DNA of 64,000 nucleotides from Piliocolobus tephrosceles (lineage: Eukaryota; Chordata; Mammalia; Primates; Cercopithecidae). The stretch covers positions 123,012,563 to 123,076,562 of the forward strand of contig NC_045439.1 of NCBI RefSeq assembly GCF_002776525.5. Direction: 5' to 3'. Made by a program: the position numbers and the translations under genes. Below are positions 22,212 to 30,889 of the stretch, piece by piece (within the stretch, counting starts at the first letter, position 1; each line of letters opens with the position of its first letter). Under the pieces are notes generated by a model. It was not told the DNA's origin. It was given only the letters and a program-made list of their open reading frames with translations, and searched no databases.

Positions 22212-22351
22212 AAAGAAAGAAAGAAAGAAAGAAAGAAAGAAGGAAGGAAGGAAGGAAGGAAGGAAGGAAGGAAGGAAGGAAGGAAGGAAGGAANNNNNNN
22301 NNNGAAGGAAGGAAGGAAGGAAGGAAGGAAGGAAGGAAGGAAGGAAGGAAA
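22147..22351 (+). repeat. (GAAA)n(GGAA)n purine tract with assembly gap
   Basis: About 27 GAAA-type units, then GGAA units on both sides of ten N (22294-22303). The tract is purine-only on the plus strand. It sits in RNF212B intron 2. Confidence 0.95.
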
Positions 22352-22379
22352 GCAAGAAAGCTTAAATTTACGTATCCTT

Positions 22380-22540
22380 TCTAAGACTTAATAGCAATAA
22401 GAACTTGGTCAAATCATTTATCCTCTCTGAGCCAGTCTCTTCATTTGTAAAACGGTTCTACTAATAATTACCACCTGGGCATGTGGCGCAGCTTACATAA
22501 AACTGGTTCATATGAAACTGCTTTTTAAGCTGCAAAGGTA
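22380..22540 (-). mobile_element. MIR-like SINE
   Basis: 'caaatcatttatcctctctgagcc...cttcatttgtaaaacgg' is the MIR core read from the opposite strand. Confidence 0.6.
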
Positions 22541-22951
22541 TCATCATCATCATTTCTAATTAAATTGATGTCACATACTAGACCACTTCCCCTTTAGAAA
22601 TGGCTCTTCTATCAGCCAAACTTTCCTCTATTCCCATCCATTATACTTATTCTATCTCTTTTCCCTGAAGAGTCTGATGCCTTGTGGCTTTCCCTGCCAG
22701 ACTTCAAAACACTAATGAGTACACTCTGGTCCTCAAGTAATAGATTTGCTAAATCATTTGCTAAGTAATTTAGCACCATTCTTTATTAATGAATTCCTTC
22801 AATTTCTAAAATTGACAGTTTCCTACAGTATCTGTATCACCATTGACCTAATAAGTGATTTTTATCCTAAGACACACATAGAAATGGCTACTCCTTACAT
22901 CCTTACATGAAAACATTTTCCCCTGAATCTGAACACAGTTGAATCACTCAC
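22541..22951. other. RNF212B intron 2, next to exon 2
   Basis: No feature beyond the exon 2 donor region. Confidence 0.45.
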
Positions 22952-23051
22952 CCAGAGTCACACACGTTTTACAGAAAATATGACCACAGCTGGTGACAAA
23001 GAAATGGGCCCCATCTTTTCGGAAGCACTGGTTGCAGTGAAACCAATCCAT
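22952..23051 (-). CDS. RNF212B: RNF212B coding exon 2: start codon and first RING half
   Basis: The exon spans 23052 down to 22952. A pyrimidine-rich tract and CTCCAG precede it, and the ATG begins at 23051, one base into the exon. It encodes residues 1-33 plus the first base of codon 34, and ends at a GTGAGT donor (22951-22946). RING ligands visible here are C6, C9, C22, H24, C27 and C30, spaced C-x2-C-x12-C-x-H-x2-C-x2-C. The open frame seems to extend upstream to another Met at 23189, but that part is intron: it lies 5' of the acceptor and has no family resemblance. The ATG at 23051 is chosen because it gives the conserved MDWFHCNQCF start. Confidence 0.93.
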
Positions 23052-23378
23052 TCTGGAGCAGATAAAGAGAAACAGTAAGAATAGCCTAGGGCATAACATA
23101 ATTGTAGCTGTTCCAAAATCTATGTAACCATGCTTGCTTAGCTTCTGATAGCTTTTTGGGATGTGGCATAGCATTGTGGGTATGCCCATTGGTTGTGAAG
23201 AAGTACACGTACGTGTAAAGGGGAAAAAAAGCAGACTGCTTTTTATAACAGCAGACTGTTATAACATTTTATATATCAATGTGGCTATATATACATATAC
23301 ATATATATACATATAAACACACATTTAGAAAAGTAATGGACAGTGGTGAGATTTTTTTTTTTTGAGTGGCGAGGTTAT

Positions 23379-23380
<2 letters not shown>

Positions 23381-23412
<32 letters not shown>
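23381..23412 (+). repeat. (GT)n microsatellite
   Basis: About 15 GT repeats in RNF212B intron 1. Confidence 0.9.
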
Positions 23413-23416
<4 letters not shown>

Positions 23417-23485
23417 TTTCCTTTTTTTTCCCCAGGTTTTCTGGATTAACACATGTGCCAATTTGTAATTAGAAAATACAATCCT

Positions 23486-23794
23486 GGCCAAGCACAGTGG
23501 CTCACGCCTATAATCCCAGCACTTTGGGAGATCAAGGCAGGTGGATCACCTGAAGTCAAGAGTTTAAGACCAGCCTGGCCAACATGGTGAAACCCCATCT
23601 CTACATTTTAAAAATATAAAAATTAGCTGGGCGTGGTGGCAGGTGCCTGTAATCCCAGCTAATCAGGAGGCTGAGGCAGAAGAATCACTTGAACATGGGA
23701 GGCAGAGATTGCAGTGAGCTGAGATCACGCCATTGCACTCCAGCCTGCAACAGAGCCAGACTCCGTCTCAAAAAAAAAAAAGAAAAGAAAAAAA
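23486..23794 (+). mobile_element. AluS-like
   Basis: Perfect AGAAAATACAATCCT at 23471-23485 and 23795-23809. Confidence 0.92.
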
Positions 23795-24023
23795 AGAAAA
23801 TACAATCCTAAAAATATAAAAACAAAAAATGAATTATCCATTTCTTTTTTAACTATTTCCTGTGATACGGTGAGAGTGGAGCCAAGAGAAGGTAGTGAAC
23901 CAGAAAGAGAAGATCACATATTAGCCACTTGGGACACATTTTATCTAAGGGAAATAGAGCTGATAAACGATAGTATGGTCTCAGCTTATATACTTCCTTC
24001 TACTCTATAGAAACTCAGAATCA

Positions 24024-24309
24024 GGCCAAGTGTGGTGGCTCACGCCTGTAATCCCAACACTTTGGGAGGCTGAGGCACGTGGATCACCTGAGGTCAGATG
24101 TTCCAAGACCAGCCTGGCCAACATGGCAAAACCCCGTCTCTACTAAAAATTAAAAAATTAGCTGAGCGTGGTAGTGCACGCCTGTAATCCCAGCTACTTG
24201 GGAGGCTGAGGCAGGATAATTGCTTGAACCCAGGAGGTTGCAGTAAGCCAAGATCTTGCCACTGCACTCCAGCCTGGGCGACAGAGTGAGACTCCATCTC
24301 AAAAAAAAA
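24024..24309 (+). mobile_element. AluS-like
   Basis: Perfect GAAACTCAGAATCA at 24010-24023 and 24310-24323. Confidence 0.92.
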
Positions 24310-24339
24310 GAAACTCAGAATCATAGATCTGAAATGGGC

Positions 24340-24440
24340 TTTGAAAAATCACTTAATGTTTTGTTCAGTCCCACCATTTTTCAAAAGAGGTACCTGATAT
24401 TCAGCGAAATTAAATGACTTGCCAAAAGTTCCATCTTTAA
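24340..24440 (+). mobile_element. MIR-like fragment
   Basis: 'gaaattaaatgacttgccaaaag' recalls the MIR core. Short and diverged. Confidence 0.4.
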
Positions 24441-24621
24441 TTATTGGTTTCCTGATTCCCTACGTAAAGTTCTTGCTCCCACATAAATAGCTTTCGTGTT
24501 AGACACGGTAACCATATATCCTGTATTTTCTGCCAATACCAATTTCATATACTTTGTTAAATACCTGAGTAAATGTGACTTTGTAAGGTTTTTTTGTGTG
24601 CGGGGGATAATTATTATTATT

Positions 24622-24921
24622 ATTTTGAGACAGGGTCTGACTCTGTCTCCAGGCCGGAGTGCAGAGGCAGATCAGGGCTCGCTGCAGCCTGAAACTCCTG
24701 GGCTCAAGCGATCTTCCCACCTCAGCCTCTGGAGTAGCTGGGACTACAGGAGCACCACCACGCCTAGCTATTTTTTATTTTTATTTTTATTTTTATTTTT
24801 CGTAGAGACAAGGCCTCTCTGTGTTACCCAGGCTGGTCTGGAACTCCCGGACTCAAGCGATCCTCCCACCTCGGCCTCCCCAAAGTGCTGGGATTACAGG
24901 CGGGAGCGACTGCACGCGGCT
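24622..24921 (-). mobile_element. Alu (AluJ-like), CpG-retaining
   Basis: Diverged copy about 400 bp downstream of exon 1. Its right end keeps CpGs ('gcgggagcgactgcacgcgg'). Confidence 0.85.
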
Positions 24922-24930
24922 TTTTCGTAG

Positions 24931-24932
<2 letters not shown>

Positions 24933-24974
<42 letters not shown>
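24933..24974 (+). repeat. (GT)n microsatellite
   Basis: About 20 GT units right after the Alu, 340 bp from the exon 1 donor. Confidence 0.93.
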
Positions 24975-24975
<1 letters not shown>

Positions 24976-25310
24976 CCGCGGAGGGATACAAACTTCGTAA
25001 GATTTACGATAAAAAAAAGTACTGAATAAACAGCTCAACGCAAACGCATCCCACAGTGCCACGAGCTTCGTTGTCCTATTTGTTTGCTCCTGATACACTA
25101 ACTTTCACCAGCAAGTGAGTCTAAAAAACCACTGAAAAGGCCCCGTTCTATATGCCCAGGTTTGTTTAAGGGCGGCAACAATGTCATCTCCTGAACTGAC
25201 CAGACGAATCCAACATAAAAAAGGCACTGAACAGAGTGATTAAGGCGATTCCGAGGGCAAAACTCGCCTGCTTTCTAGAGGCGATGTGGCCTCAGCCGTC
25301 TCAAACTTAC

Positions 25311-25430
25311 CAGTTCTTTTTCTGGCTACACTCCCTACCCGCTTGGCCGCTGTGACTCCAGAAGGCCTCAGATCTCAGGAAATCATCCACTTCTCCTCAG
25401 GAAGAGCTGGAAATGGCGGGAAAATAAACA
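25311..25430 (-). other. RNF212B: RNF212B exon 1, non-coding (5' UTR); 5' end approximate
   Basis: Reading the minus strand, the sequence runs into AAAAGAACTG followed by GTAAGT (donor bases 25310-25305), a strong splice donor at the edge of the CpG-rich block. The next exon's ATG lies one base after its acceptor, so this exon must be 5' UTR. A minimal upstream ORF (ATG ATT TCC TGA, 25386 down to 25375) lies inside it if transcription starts upstream of that point. The transcription start is a guess from the position of the GC boxes and the E2F-like motif. It needs 5' RNA evidence. Confidence 0.65.
25415..25424 (-). promoter_or_regulatory. RNF212B: E2F-like site at the presumed RNF212B start
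   Basis: The minus strand reads TTTTCCCGCC, a good match to the E2F consensus. It sits about 100 bp upstream of the exon 1 donor, close to where transcription should start. E2F6 with PRC1.6 is known to silence many germline and meiotic genes in somatic cells through sites of this kind near the start. Applying that to this gene is inference. Confidence 0.45.
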
Positions 25431-25624
25431 GCTGGCTTGGCACCGGGTGAGGCAAGAGGCTGAGCGCCGCCCGGGCGGTGTGTGAGATGTGGGCGGGGCC
25501 TGGCGCTATGCTAAAAGAGTGGACGTGACTCCGTGGCGTTCACGGGGCGTGGGCGGGGCCCGCAGAGACCACAGGGCGAGGAGCGGCTCACGCTGGCGGG
25601 AGAGGGGAGTAGGAACTTTTCCTA

Positions 25625-25931
25625 GCAGCCCAGGAAAATTCATCTCGCTTAAAAGATTGGGGACAAACACTGTAACCTAATCCCATACATGTTACTGTGG
25701 AAACAAAAAGGTGAAAATAAAGCCTAATTAATGTTCCAATAAACGATGAGAACGCAATATAAAATGTGGTCATAAAGTGGGCGAAAACTTTTGCCTAATA
25801 TTCTAAAATGAAATGAAAATAATGGGTGCTGTGAAAGAATAGCGTAAAATCAAAAATAGGAAAATTTAAAAATGATGTGGGCAAAGAACAATGTGATATT
25901 AATTGAGAACTAACAAATTTTAATAAAAAAA
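25625..25931. other. Upstream flank of RNF212B
   Basis: AT-rich sequence right of the CpG block. I see no divergent exon. Confidence 0.45.
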
Positions 25932-25941
25932 TGTCAAACTT

Positions 25942-26238
25942 GGCCAGGTGCGGTGGCTCACGCCTGTAACCCCAGCACTTTGGGAGGCCGAAGCGGGCGG
26001 ATCACGAGGTCAGGAGATGGAGACCATCTTGGCCAACACGGTGAAACCCTGTCTCTACTAAAAATACAAAAACAAATTAACTGGATGTGGTGGCCGGCGC
26101 CTGTAGTCCCAGCTACACAGGAGGCTGAGGCAGGAGAATGGCGTGAACCCGGGGGGCGGAGCTTGCAGTGAGCCGAGATGGCGCCACTGCACTCCAGCCT
26201 GGGCGACAGAGCGAGACTCCATCTCAAAAAAAAAAAAA
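25942..26238 (+). mobile_element. AluY-like
   Basis: AAAAAAATGTCAAACTT before and after; the first Alu upstream of the promoter. Confidence 0.92.
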
Positions 26239-26266
26239 AAAATGTCAAACTTTATTCAGAAATTTT

Positions 26267-26564
26267 TGGCCAGGCGCAGGGGGTGGCTCACGCCTGTAAT
26301 CCCAGCACCTTGGGAGGCCGAGGCAGGCAGATCACTTGAGGTCAGGAGTTATAAACCAGCCTGGCCAACATGGCAAAACCCCACTTCTACTAAAAATACA
26401 AAAATTAGCCAAGTGTGGTGGCACGCACCTGTAATCCCAGCTACTGAGGAGGCTGAGGCAGGAGAATCATTTGAACCCGGAAGGCGGAGGTTGCAGTGAG
26501 CCCAGATTGCGCCACTGCACTCCTGCCTGGGAGACAGAGAGAGGCTCCGCTTAAAAAAAAAAAA
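26267..26564 (+). mobile_element. AluS-like
   Basis: Contains an extra 'gggg' in 'gcgcagggggtggctcacg'; its tail runs straight into another Alu piece. Confidence 0.87.
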
Positions 26565-26755
26565 AAAATTAGCCAGGTGTGGTGGCGGGTGCCTGTAGTC
26601 CCAGCTACTTAGGGAGGCTGAGGCAGGTGTATCACTTAATCCCAGGGCGTCGAGGCCGCAGTGAGCTGTGTTCACGCCAGTGCACTCCAGCCTGGTTGAG
26701 GGAGCAAGACACTGCCTCAAACTAACAAACAAACAAACAAACAAACAAAAAAACA
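26565..26755 (+). mobile_element. Alu right-arm fragment with (CAAA)n tail
   Basis: Starts at the linker ('attagccaggtgtggtgg') and ends in a CAAA microsatellite. Confidence 0.8.
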
Positions 26756-26944
26756 AAAAGAGAGAGAATAAGATTGGCATCAGATTTCTCCACAGAAGCA
26801 TTCTAGATAGCAATGAAACAACGTTTTCCAGATTTTTACGGAAATTATGATCCAGTAAATTTATATTCCCTTATATTGTGTTCAGGTGTAAAGGCCACTG
26901 GCAAAAAGCATGCAAATGAGCTTTTCCTGAGGAATCCACTTAGA

Positions 26945-28270
26945 GTAGTAGTTCTCAAACTTATTGGTTGCAGGCTTCCTTTACAAAATTATTGAAGACC
27001 CTCCAAAGAGTTTTTGTTAATGTAAACTGCATCTACCAATATTTACCAGATTAGCAATTAAAAGTGAGAAATTTTTAAATATTTATTAATTCATTTGAAA
27101 ACAATAATAAACCCATTAAATGTGTGTTTGTTTGTTTGTTTGTTGTTGTTTGAGACGGAGTCTCACTCTGTCGCCAGGGCTGGAGTGCAGTAGCGCCCAT
27201 CTCGGCTCACTGCAACCTCCGCCTGCTAGGTTCAAGCGATTCTCCTGTTCCAGCCTCCGAATTAACTGGGATTACAGGCGCCTGCCATTACGCCCAGCTA
27301 ATTTTCTGTATTTTTAGTACAGACGGGGTTTCACCGTGTTGGCCAGGCTGCTCTGGAATTCCTGACATCGTGATCCACCTGCCTCAGCCTCCCAAAGTGC
27401 TGGGATTGCAGGTGTGAGCCACCGCGCCCGGCCACAATGTTAATATAAATAATCTATGGAAAATGTGTTTTCCAAAACAAGAAAAATTTAGTGAAAAGAG
27501 TGGCATTGTTTTTGCATTTTTGTAATCTCTTACTATGTAGCTAAATAGAAAGCTGGTGGAGTCCTATATTTGCTTCTGCTTTAACTTTTGCAGTATGCTG
27601 TTTTGGTTGGAGTGTGTGAAGAACATTTGGATTCACTGAAATATGTAGGGAAAGAGAATGGTATTTAAATGGCCTTTTCAGATAATTGTGAACATTTCTC
27701 TTTGATACCACATCAAAATTCAGGAAGTCTGAGTTAAAAGTTGATTGCAAAGTGGGATCCGAAACCATATCAATGAACTTTTTATAGCCTGTTACATTAA
27801 AATGAGTTGGTCTGTTTTGCACTTTAAATGGATCTTTTGCCCATGCACTATTTTGTAACATCATACATTTAGACCAAACTGGTCATTTGAAAAATTTTGG
27901 TTCACTGAGTTATACACATTGGTGCATTTTGTTATAGAAGATTAAATATTGACACCATTCATTATACAATATAAAAAATCACTTTTGTTAATATCACTAC
28001 CTATCTCATCAGGTGAGTATTTGAGTCTTGGGAAGCTGTCAAGCTCACAATTGCAGGTACAAGTTTTCCAAAATTCTAATTTTTATCTGAAACCTTGAAT
28101 GTTATCATTGGCAACAAATACTATCACTGGTTTTCCTTCAAGTGACAAGGCCATTTTGTTTATTTTTGAGAAAATGCCTACCAAATACCCAAGTATGAAT
28201 AGTTTGTATGTTAGATGCTCTTTCAAGTAAAAACAGTATTCCATGAACAAAGTGATTAGCTCAGGTTACA
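26945..28270 (-). mobile_element. Decayed hAT-type DNA transposon
   Basis: The left end reads 'gtagttctcaaacttattgg', a hAT-like terminal sequence. The interior continues as the reverse complement of a transposase-like sequence on both sides of an Alu (27147-27433). A minus-strand open frame at 27541-27864 (107 codons) keeps stretches such as FNVTGYKKFIDMVSDPTLQS, consistent with a hAT/Zaphod- or Tip100-like protein as I recall that family. Frame breaks elsewhere and a missing right terminus make it inactive. The superfamily is moderately certain, the family name is not. Confidence 0.6.
27147..27433 (-). mobile_element. AluS-like
   Basis: Inserted in the hAT remnant at a GTTT-rich site. Confidence 0.88.
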
Positions 28271-28311
28271 AATCAAACTATTCCATAAATAGTTTTCTTA
28301 AATATAATTGT

Positions 28312-28438
28312 TTTTAAGAGATGAGTGTCTCCCTCTGCTGCTCAGGCTAGAGTTTAGTGGCACAATCATAACTTGCTACAGCCTAGAATTCCTGAACTCA
28401 AGGAATCCTTCTGCCTCAGCCTCCTCTACCTTGCTGGC
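28312..28438 (-). mobile_element. Old Alu, first part, split by another Alu
   Basis: Diverged AluJ-like left part ('gtctccctctgctgctcagg'). The other part continues at 28740-28885. Confidence 0.7.
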
Positions 28439-28733
28439 TTTTTTTTTTTTCCCCCAGACGGAGTATTGCTCTGTCACCCAGGCTGGAGGGCAATGGCGCC
28501 ATCTTGGCTCACTGCAACCTCCGCCCCCTGGGTTCAAGCCATTCTCCTGCCTCAGCCTCCAAGTAGCTGGGATTACAGGCATTCGCCACTACACCTGGCT
28601 AATTTTTGTATTCTTAGTAGAGATGAGGTTTCACCATGTTGGCCAGGCTGGTCTTGAACTCTTGACCTCGTGATCCACCTGCCTCGGCCTTCCAAAGTGC
28701 TGGGATTACAGGCATGAGCCACCGCACCCAGCC
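28439..28733 (-). mobile_element. AluS-like, inserted in an older Alu
   Basis: Complete copy from the T/C-rich start to 'gcacccagcc'. Confidence 0.87.
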
Positions 28734-28739
28734 CTAATT

Positions 28740-28885
28740 TTTTATATTTTTTTAAGAGACAAGGTCTCACTATGTTGCCCAGGCTGGTCTCAAATTCCTG
28801 ACCGGTCTCAAATTCCTGACCTCAAATGATCTTCCTGCCTCAGCCTTCCCAGTAGCTGGGATTACAGGTATGTGGCATCATGCTT
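28740..28885 (-). mobile_element. Old Alu, second part, with 18-bp tandem duplication
   Basis: GGTCTCAAATTCCTGACC occurs twice in direct tandem, at 28786-28803 and 28804-28821. Confidence 0.75.
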
Positions 28886-28954
28886 GAGTAATCTTAATTC
28901 TACTTACATAAAAGTTTTCATTGGAAAATATTTTAGTGCTATGTGGAGTTGGGT

Positions 28955-29450
28955 GTTAGCCCCATCCAATATTAAAATATATTATAAAACATCTGTAATT
29001 TAAAGTGTGGTATTGGTGCATAAACATGTAGACCAATGAAACAGAATCAAGTCTAGAAATAGAACCAAGTACGTTAATAAATTTTAATTGGTGAGTGTGC
29101 ATGGGGAATTGAATTTTTATATACATAGAATTGTGACAACTGAATAGCCATTTGAAAAAATATAAAATTGAGTCTTTTCTCATACTGTTTACCAGGATAA
29201 ATTTCAAATGGATCAGAAATCTAAACAGACAAGTACCAGACGAAAATATGAGTAAATACTCTTATAACCTAGGTGTGCAGGAAATCTTCCTAGGATCCAA
29301 AAATCTAGAAGAAAGAAAAGAAAGGATTGACAAATTTGACTATAATTTAAAAAAAACTTTTTGCATGTACACACACACACACAGGAAAAGTAAAGCACGA
29401 AGTGACAAATTACAAAAAAATCAACTTAAATCATAAAGGGCTAATAGCTT
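28955..29450 (+). mobile_element. Ancient L1 ORF2 remnant
   Basis: 'gtgtggtattggtgcataaaca...accaatgaaacagaatc' and 'aaatggatcagaaatctaaa' are L1 ORF2 3' motifs. Stops and frameshifts throughout. Confidence 0.65.
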
Positions 29451-29451
29451 T

Positions 29452-29750
29452 TTTTTTTTTTTTTTTTAAGACAGAGTCTTGCCCTGTCACCCAGGCTGGA
29501 GTGCAGTGGCATGATCTCGGCTCATCACAAGCTCTGCCCCCTGGGTTCATGCCATTCTCCTGCCTCAGCCTTCCTAGCAGCTGGGACTACAGGCGCCCGC
29601 CACCACACCCAGCTAATTTTTTGTATTTTTAGTACAGATGGAGTTTCACGGTGTTAGCCAGGATGGTCTCGATCTCCCGATCTCATGATATGCCCACCTC
29701 AGCCTCCCAAAGTGCTGGGATTACAGGCATGAGCCACTGCGCCTGGCCAT
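29452..29750 (-). mobile_element. AluS/Y-like
   Basis: CTAATAGCTTT before and CTAGTAGCTTT after; interrupts the L1 remnant, which resumes near 29760. Confidence 0.88.
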
Positions 29751-29911
29751 GCTAGTAGCTTTAATATACAAATAGCCTTTTAAAAAAGAAAACCAACAAC
29801 TTAATAGAAATTTGAACAGTTGAAGAAAAAAAAGAGACCAACAGTTTTCCTAGAAAATATCTTGGTTTTCAGTGTTCTGGGCTTTTTGGGTGTGCTTTCT
29901 TAAACGTGATA

Positions 29912-30176
29912 TACATGGCTGGAGTGAAAGTACAGTGGTACTATCTCGACTCACTGCAGCCTCTGCCTCCCAGGTTCAAGCAATTCTCCTGCCTTCGCCT
30001 CCTGAGTAGCTGGGACTATACGCATGCACCACCAGGCCTGGCTAATTTTTGTATTTTGGTAGAGACAGGGTTTCACCATGTTGACCAGGCTGGTCTTGAA
30101 CTCCTGACCTTAGGTGATCTGCCCACCTTGGCTTCCCAAAGTGCTGGGATTACAGGCATGAGCCACCATGCCCAGC
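29912..30176 (-). mobile_element. AluS-like, lacking its T-rich start
   Basis: Begins 'ggctggagtgaaagtacagt'; otherwise complete. Confidence 0.83.
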
Positions 30177-30225
30177 CTACCCATTTTTAATTGAGTTGTT
30201 TATTTTATTATTGTTGAGTTTTGAG

Positions 30226-30610
30226 AATTTTTTTTTTTTTTTTTTTTTGAGACAGGGTGTCACTCTGTTGCCCAGGCTGAAGTGTAGTGTCATGATTATG
30301 GCTCACTGCAGCCTCAACCTCCCAGGCTCAAATGATTCCCCCAACCTCAGCCTCCTGAATAGCTGGGACTACAAGCGCATACCACCACATCCGGCTAATT
30401 TTTCTTTCTTTCTTTTTTTTTTTTTTTTTTTTGTAGAGATAGGGTTTCACCATGTTGCCCAGGCTGGTCTCAAATTCCTGGGCTCTTTTTTGCAGAAACA
30501 TGGGTTTCACCATGTTGTCCAGGCTGGTCTCAAACTCCTGGGCTCAACTGATCCTCCCACCTCAGCCTCCTAAAGTGCTGGGATTACAGGCATGAGCCAC
30601 CAAACCCAGA
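30226..30610 (-). mobile_element. Alu with internal duplication
   Basis: The segment 'gtttcaccatgttgcccagg...ctcctgggctc' is present twice (near 30444-30485 and 30505-30545), making the element longer than usual. Confidence 0.8.
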
Positions 30611-30639
30611 CAAAATTTTCTTTTCTTTAAATATTCTTA

Positions 30640-30889
30640 TCTTCTACTCTGAAAGGAAAATGGGGTACCTCTGGAGATTTTCTTCAAAAATTCTAGAAAT
30701 CTAGATTTGTAATTTTGATTTTACATTTAGGTATATGATTCATTTGAGTTAATTTTCTATGTGGTGTGAGGTATGGATTAAAATTTGCATGTGTGTATGT
30801 GCATGTGTTTTTCATGTGGGTATCCAATTGTTTCAGCATCATTTTTTTTAAAGATTAACTTCTCTCAACTAAATTGCCTTTGTCAAAAA
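30640..30889 (-). mobile_element. L1M host element, part 1
   Basis: Reverse-strand L1 ORF2: 'gtgggtatccaattgtttcag' and 'aactaaattgcctttgtc'. It is cut at 'gtcaaaaa', and its next bases reappear at 33095 ('aatcagttgtctatacat'). Confidence 0.75.

Larger units (their letters stand above)
1..25430 (-). other. RNF212B: RNF212B gene, 5' portion (promoter-proximal exons 1-5; 3' part beyond the left edge)
   Basis: Five exons can be placed on the minus strand: a non-coding first exon ending at 25311 and coding exons at 22952-23052, 20225-20277, 19146-19220 and 1914-2029. Introns are about 2.26, 2.67, 1.00 and 17.1 kb, with phases 1, 0, 0 and 2 for introns 2-5. Every junction has AG/GT consensus. The joined product (114 complete codons plus two bases of the next) begins MDWFHCNQCF and matches the N-terminus of vertebrate RNF212B as I recall it. 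RNF212B is a RING-type SUMO/ubiquitin ligase-like protein of the Zip3/RNF212 family. It acts on meiotic chromosomes in germ cells, where it helps designate crossovers. The serine-rich C-terminal part typical of the family is not in the window. I see no other gene overlapping it. Confidence 0.9.
25311..25620 (-). promoter_or_regulatory. RNF212B: CpG-rich RNF212B promoter with two GC boxes
   Basis: This is one of the few CpG-dense, Alu-free segments of the window. It carries two identical gggcggggcc GC boxes at 25491-25500 and 25551-25560, the usual Sp1/KLF type. There is no clear TATA box on the minus strand. A minus-strand CCAAT (within 25655-25660) lies further upstream. The position immediately 5' of the exon 1 donor supports a promoter role. 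Direction is inferred from RNF212B; divergent transcription to the right is possible but I see no exon there. Confidence 0.7.

Noticed and set aside
22110..22355. 81-codon Ser/Phe/Leu/Pro repeat protein
   Set aside because: Translation of the GAAA/GGAA microsatellite across an assembly gap.
23052..23189. N-terminal extension of the RNF212B exon 2 frame from an upstream Met
   Set aside because: The extension lies 5' of a good splice acceptor and has no resemblance to the family; the conserved protein starts at the ATG at 23051.
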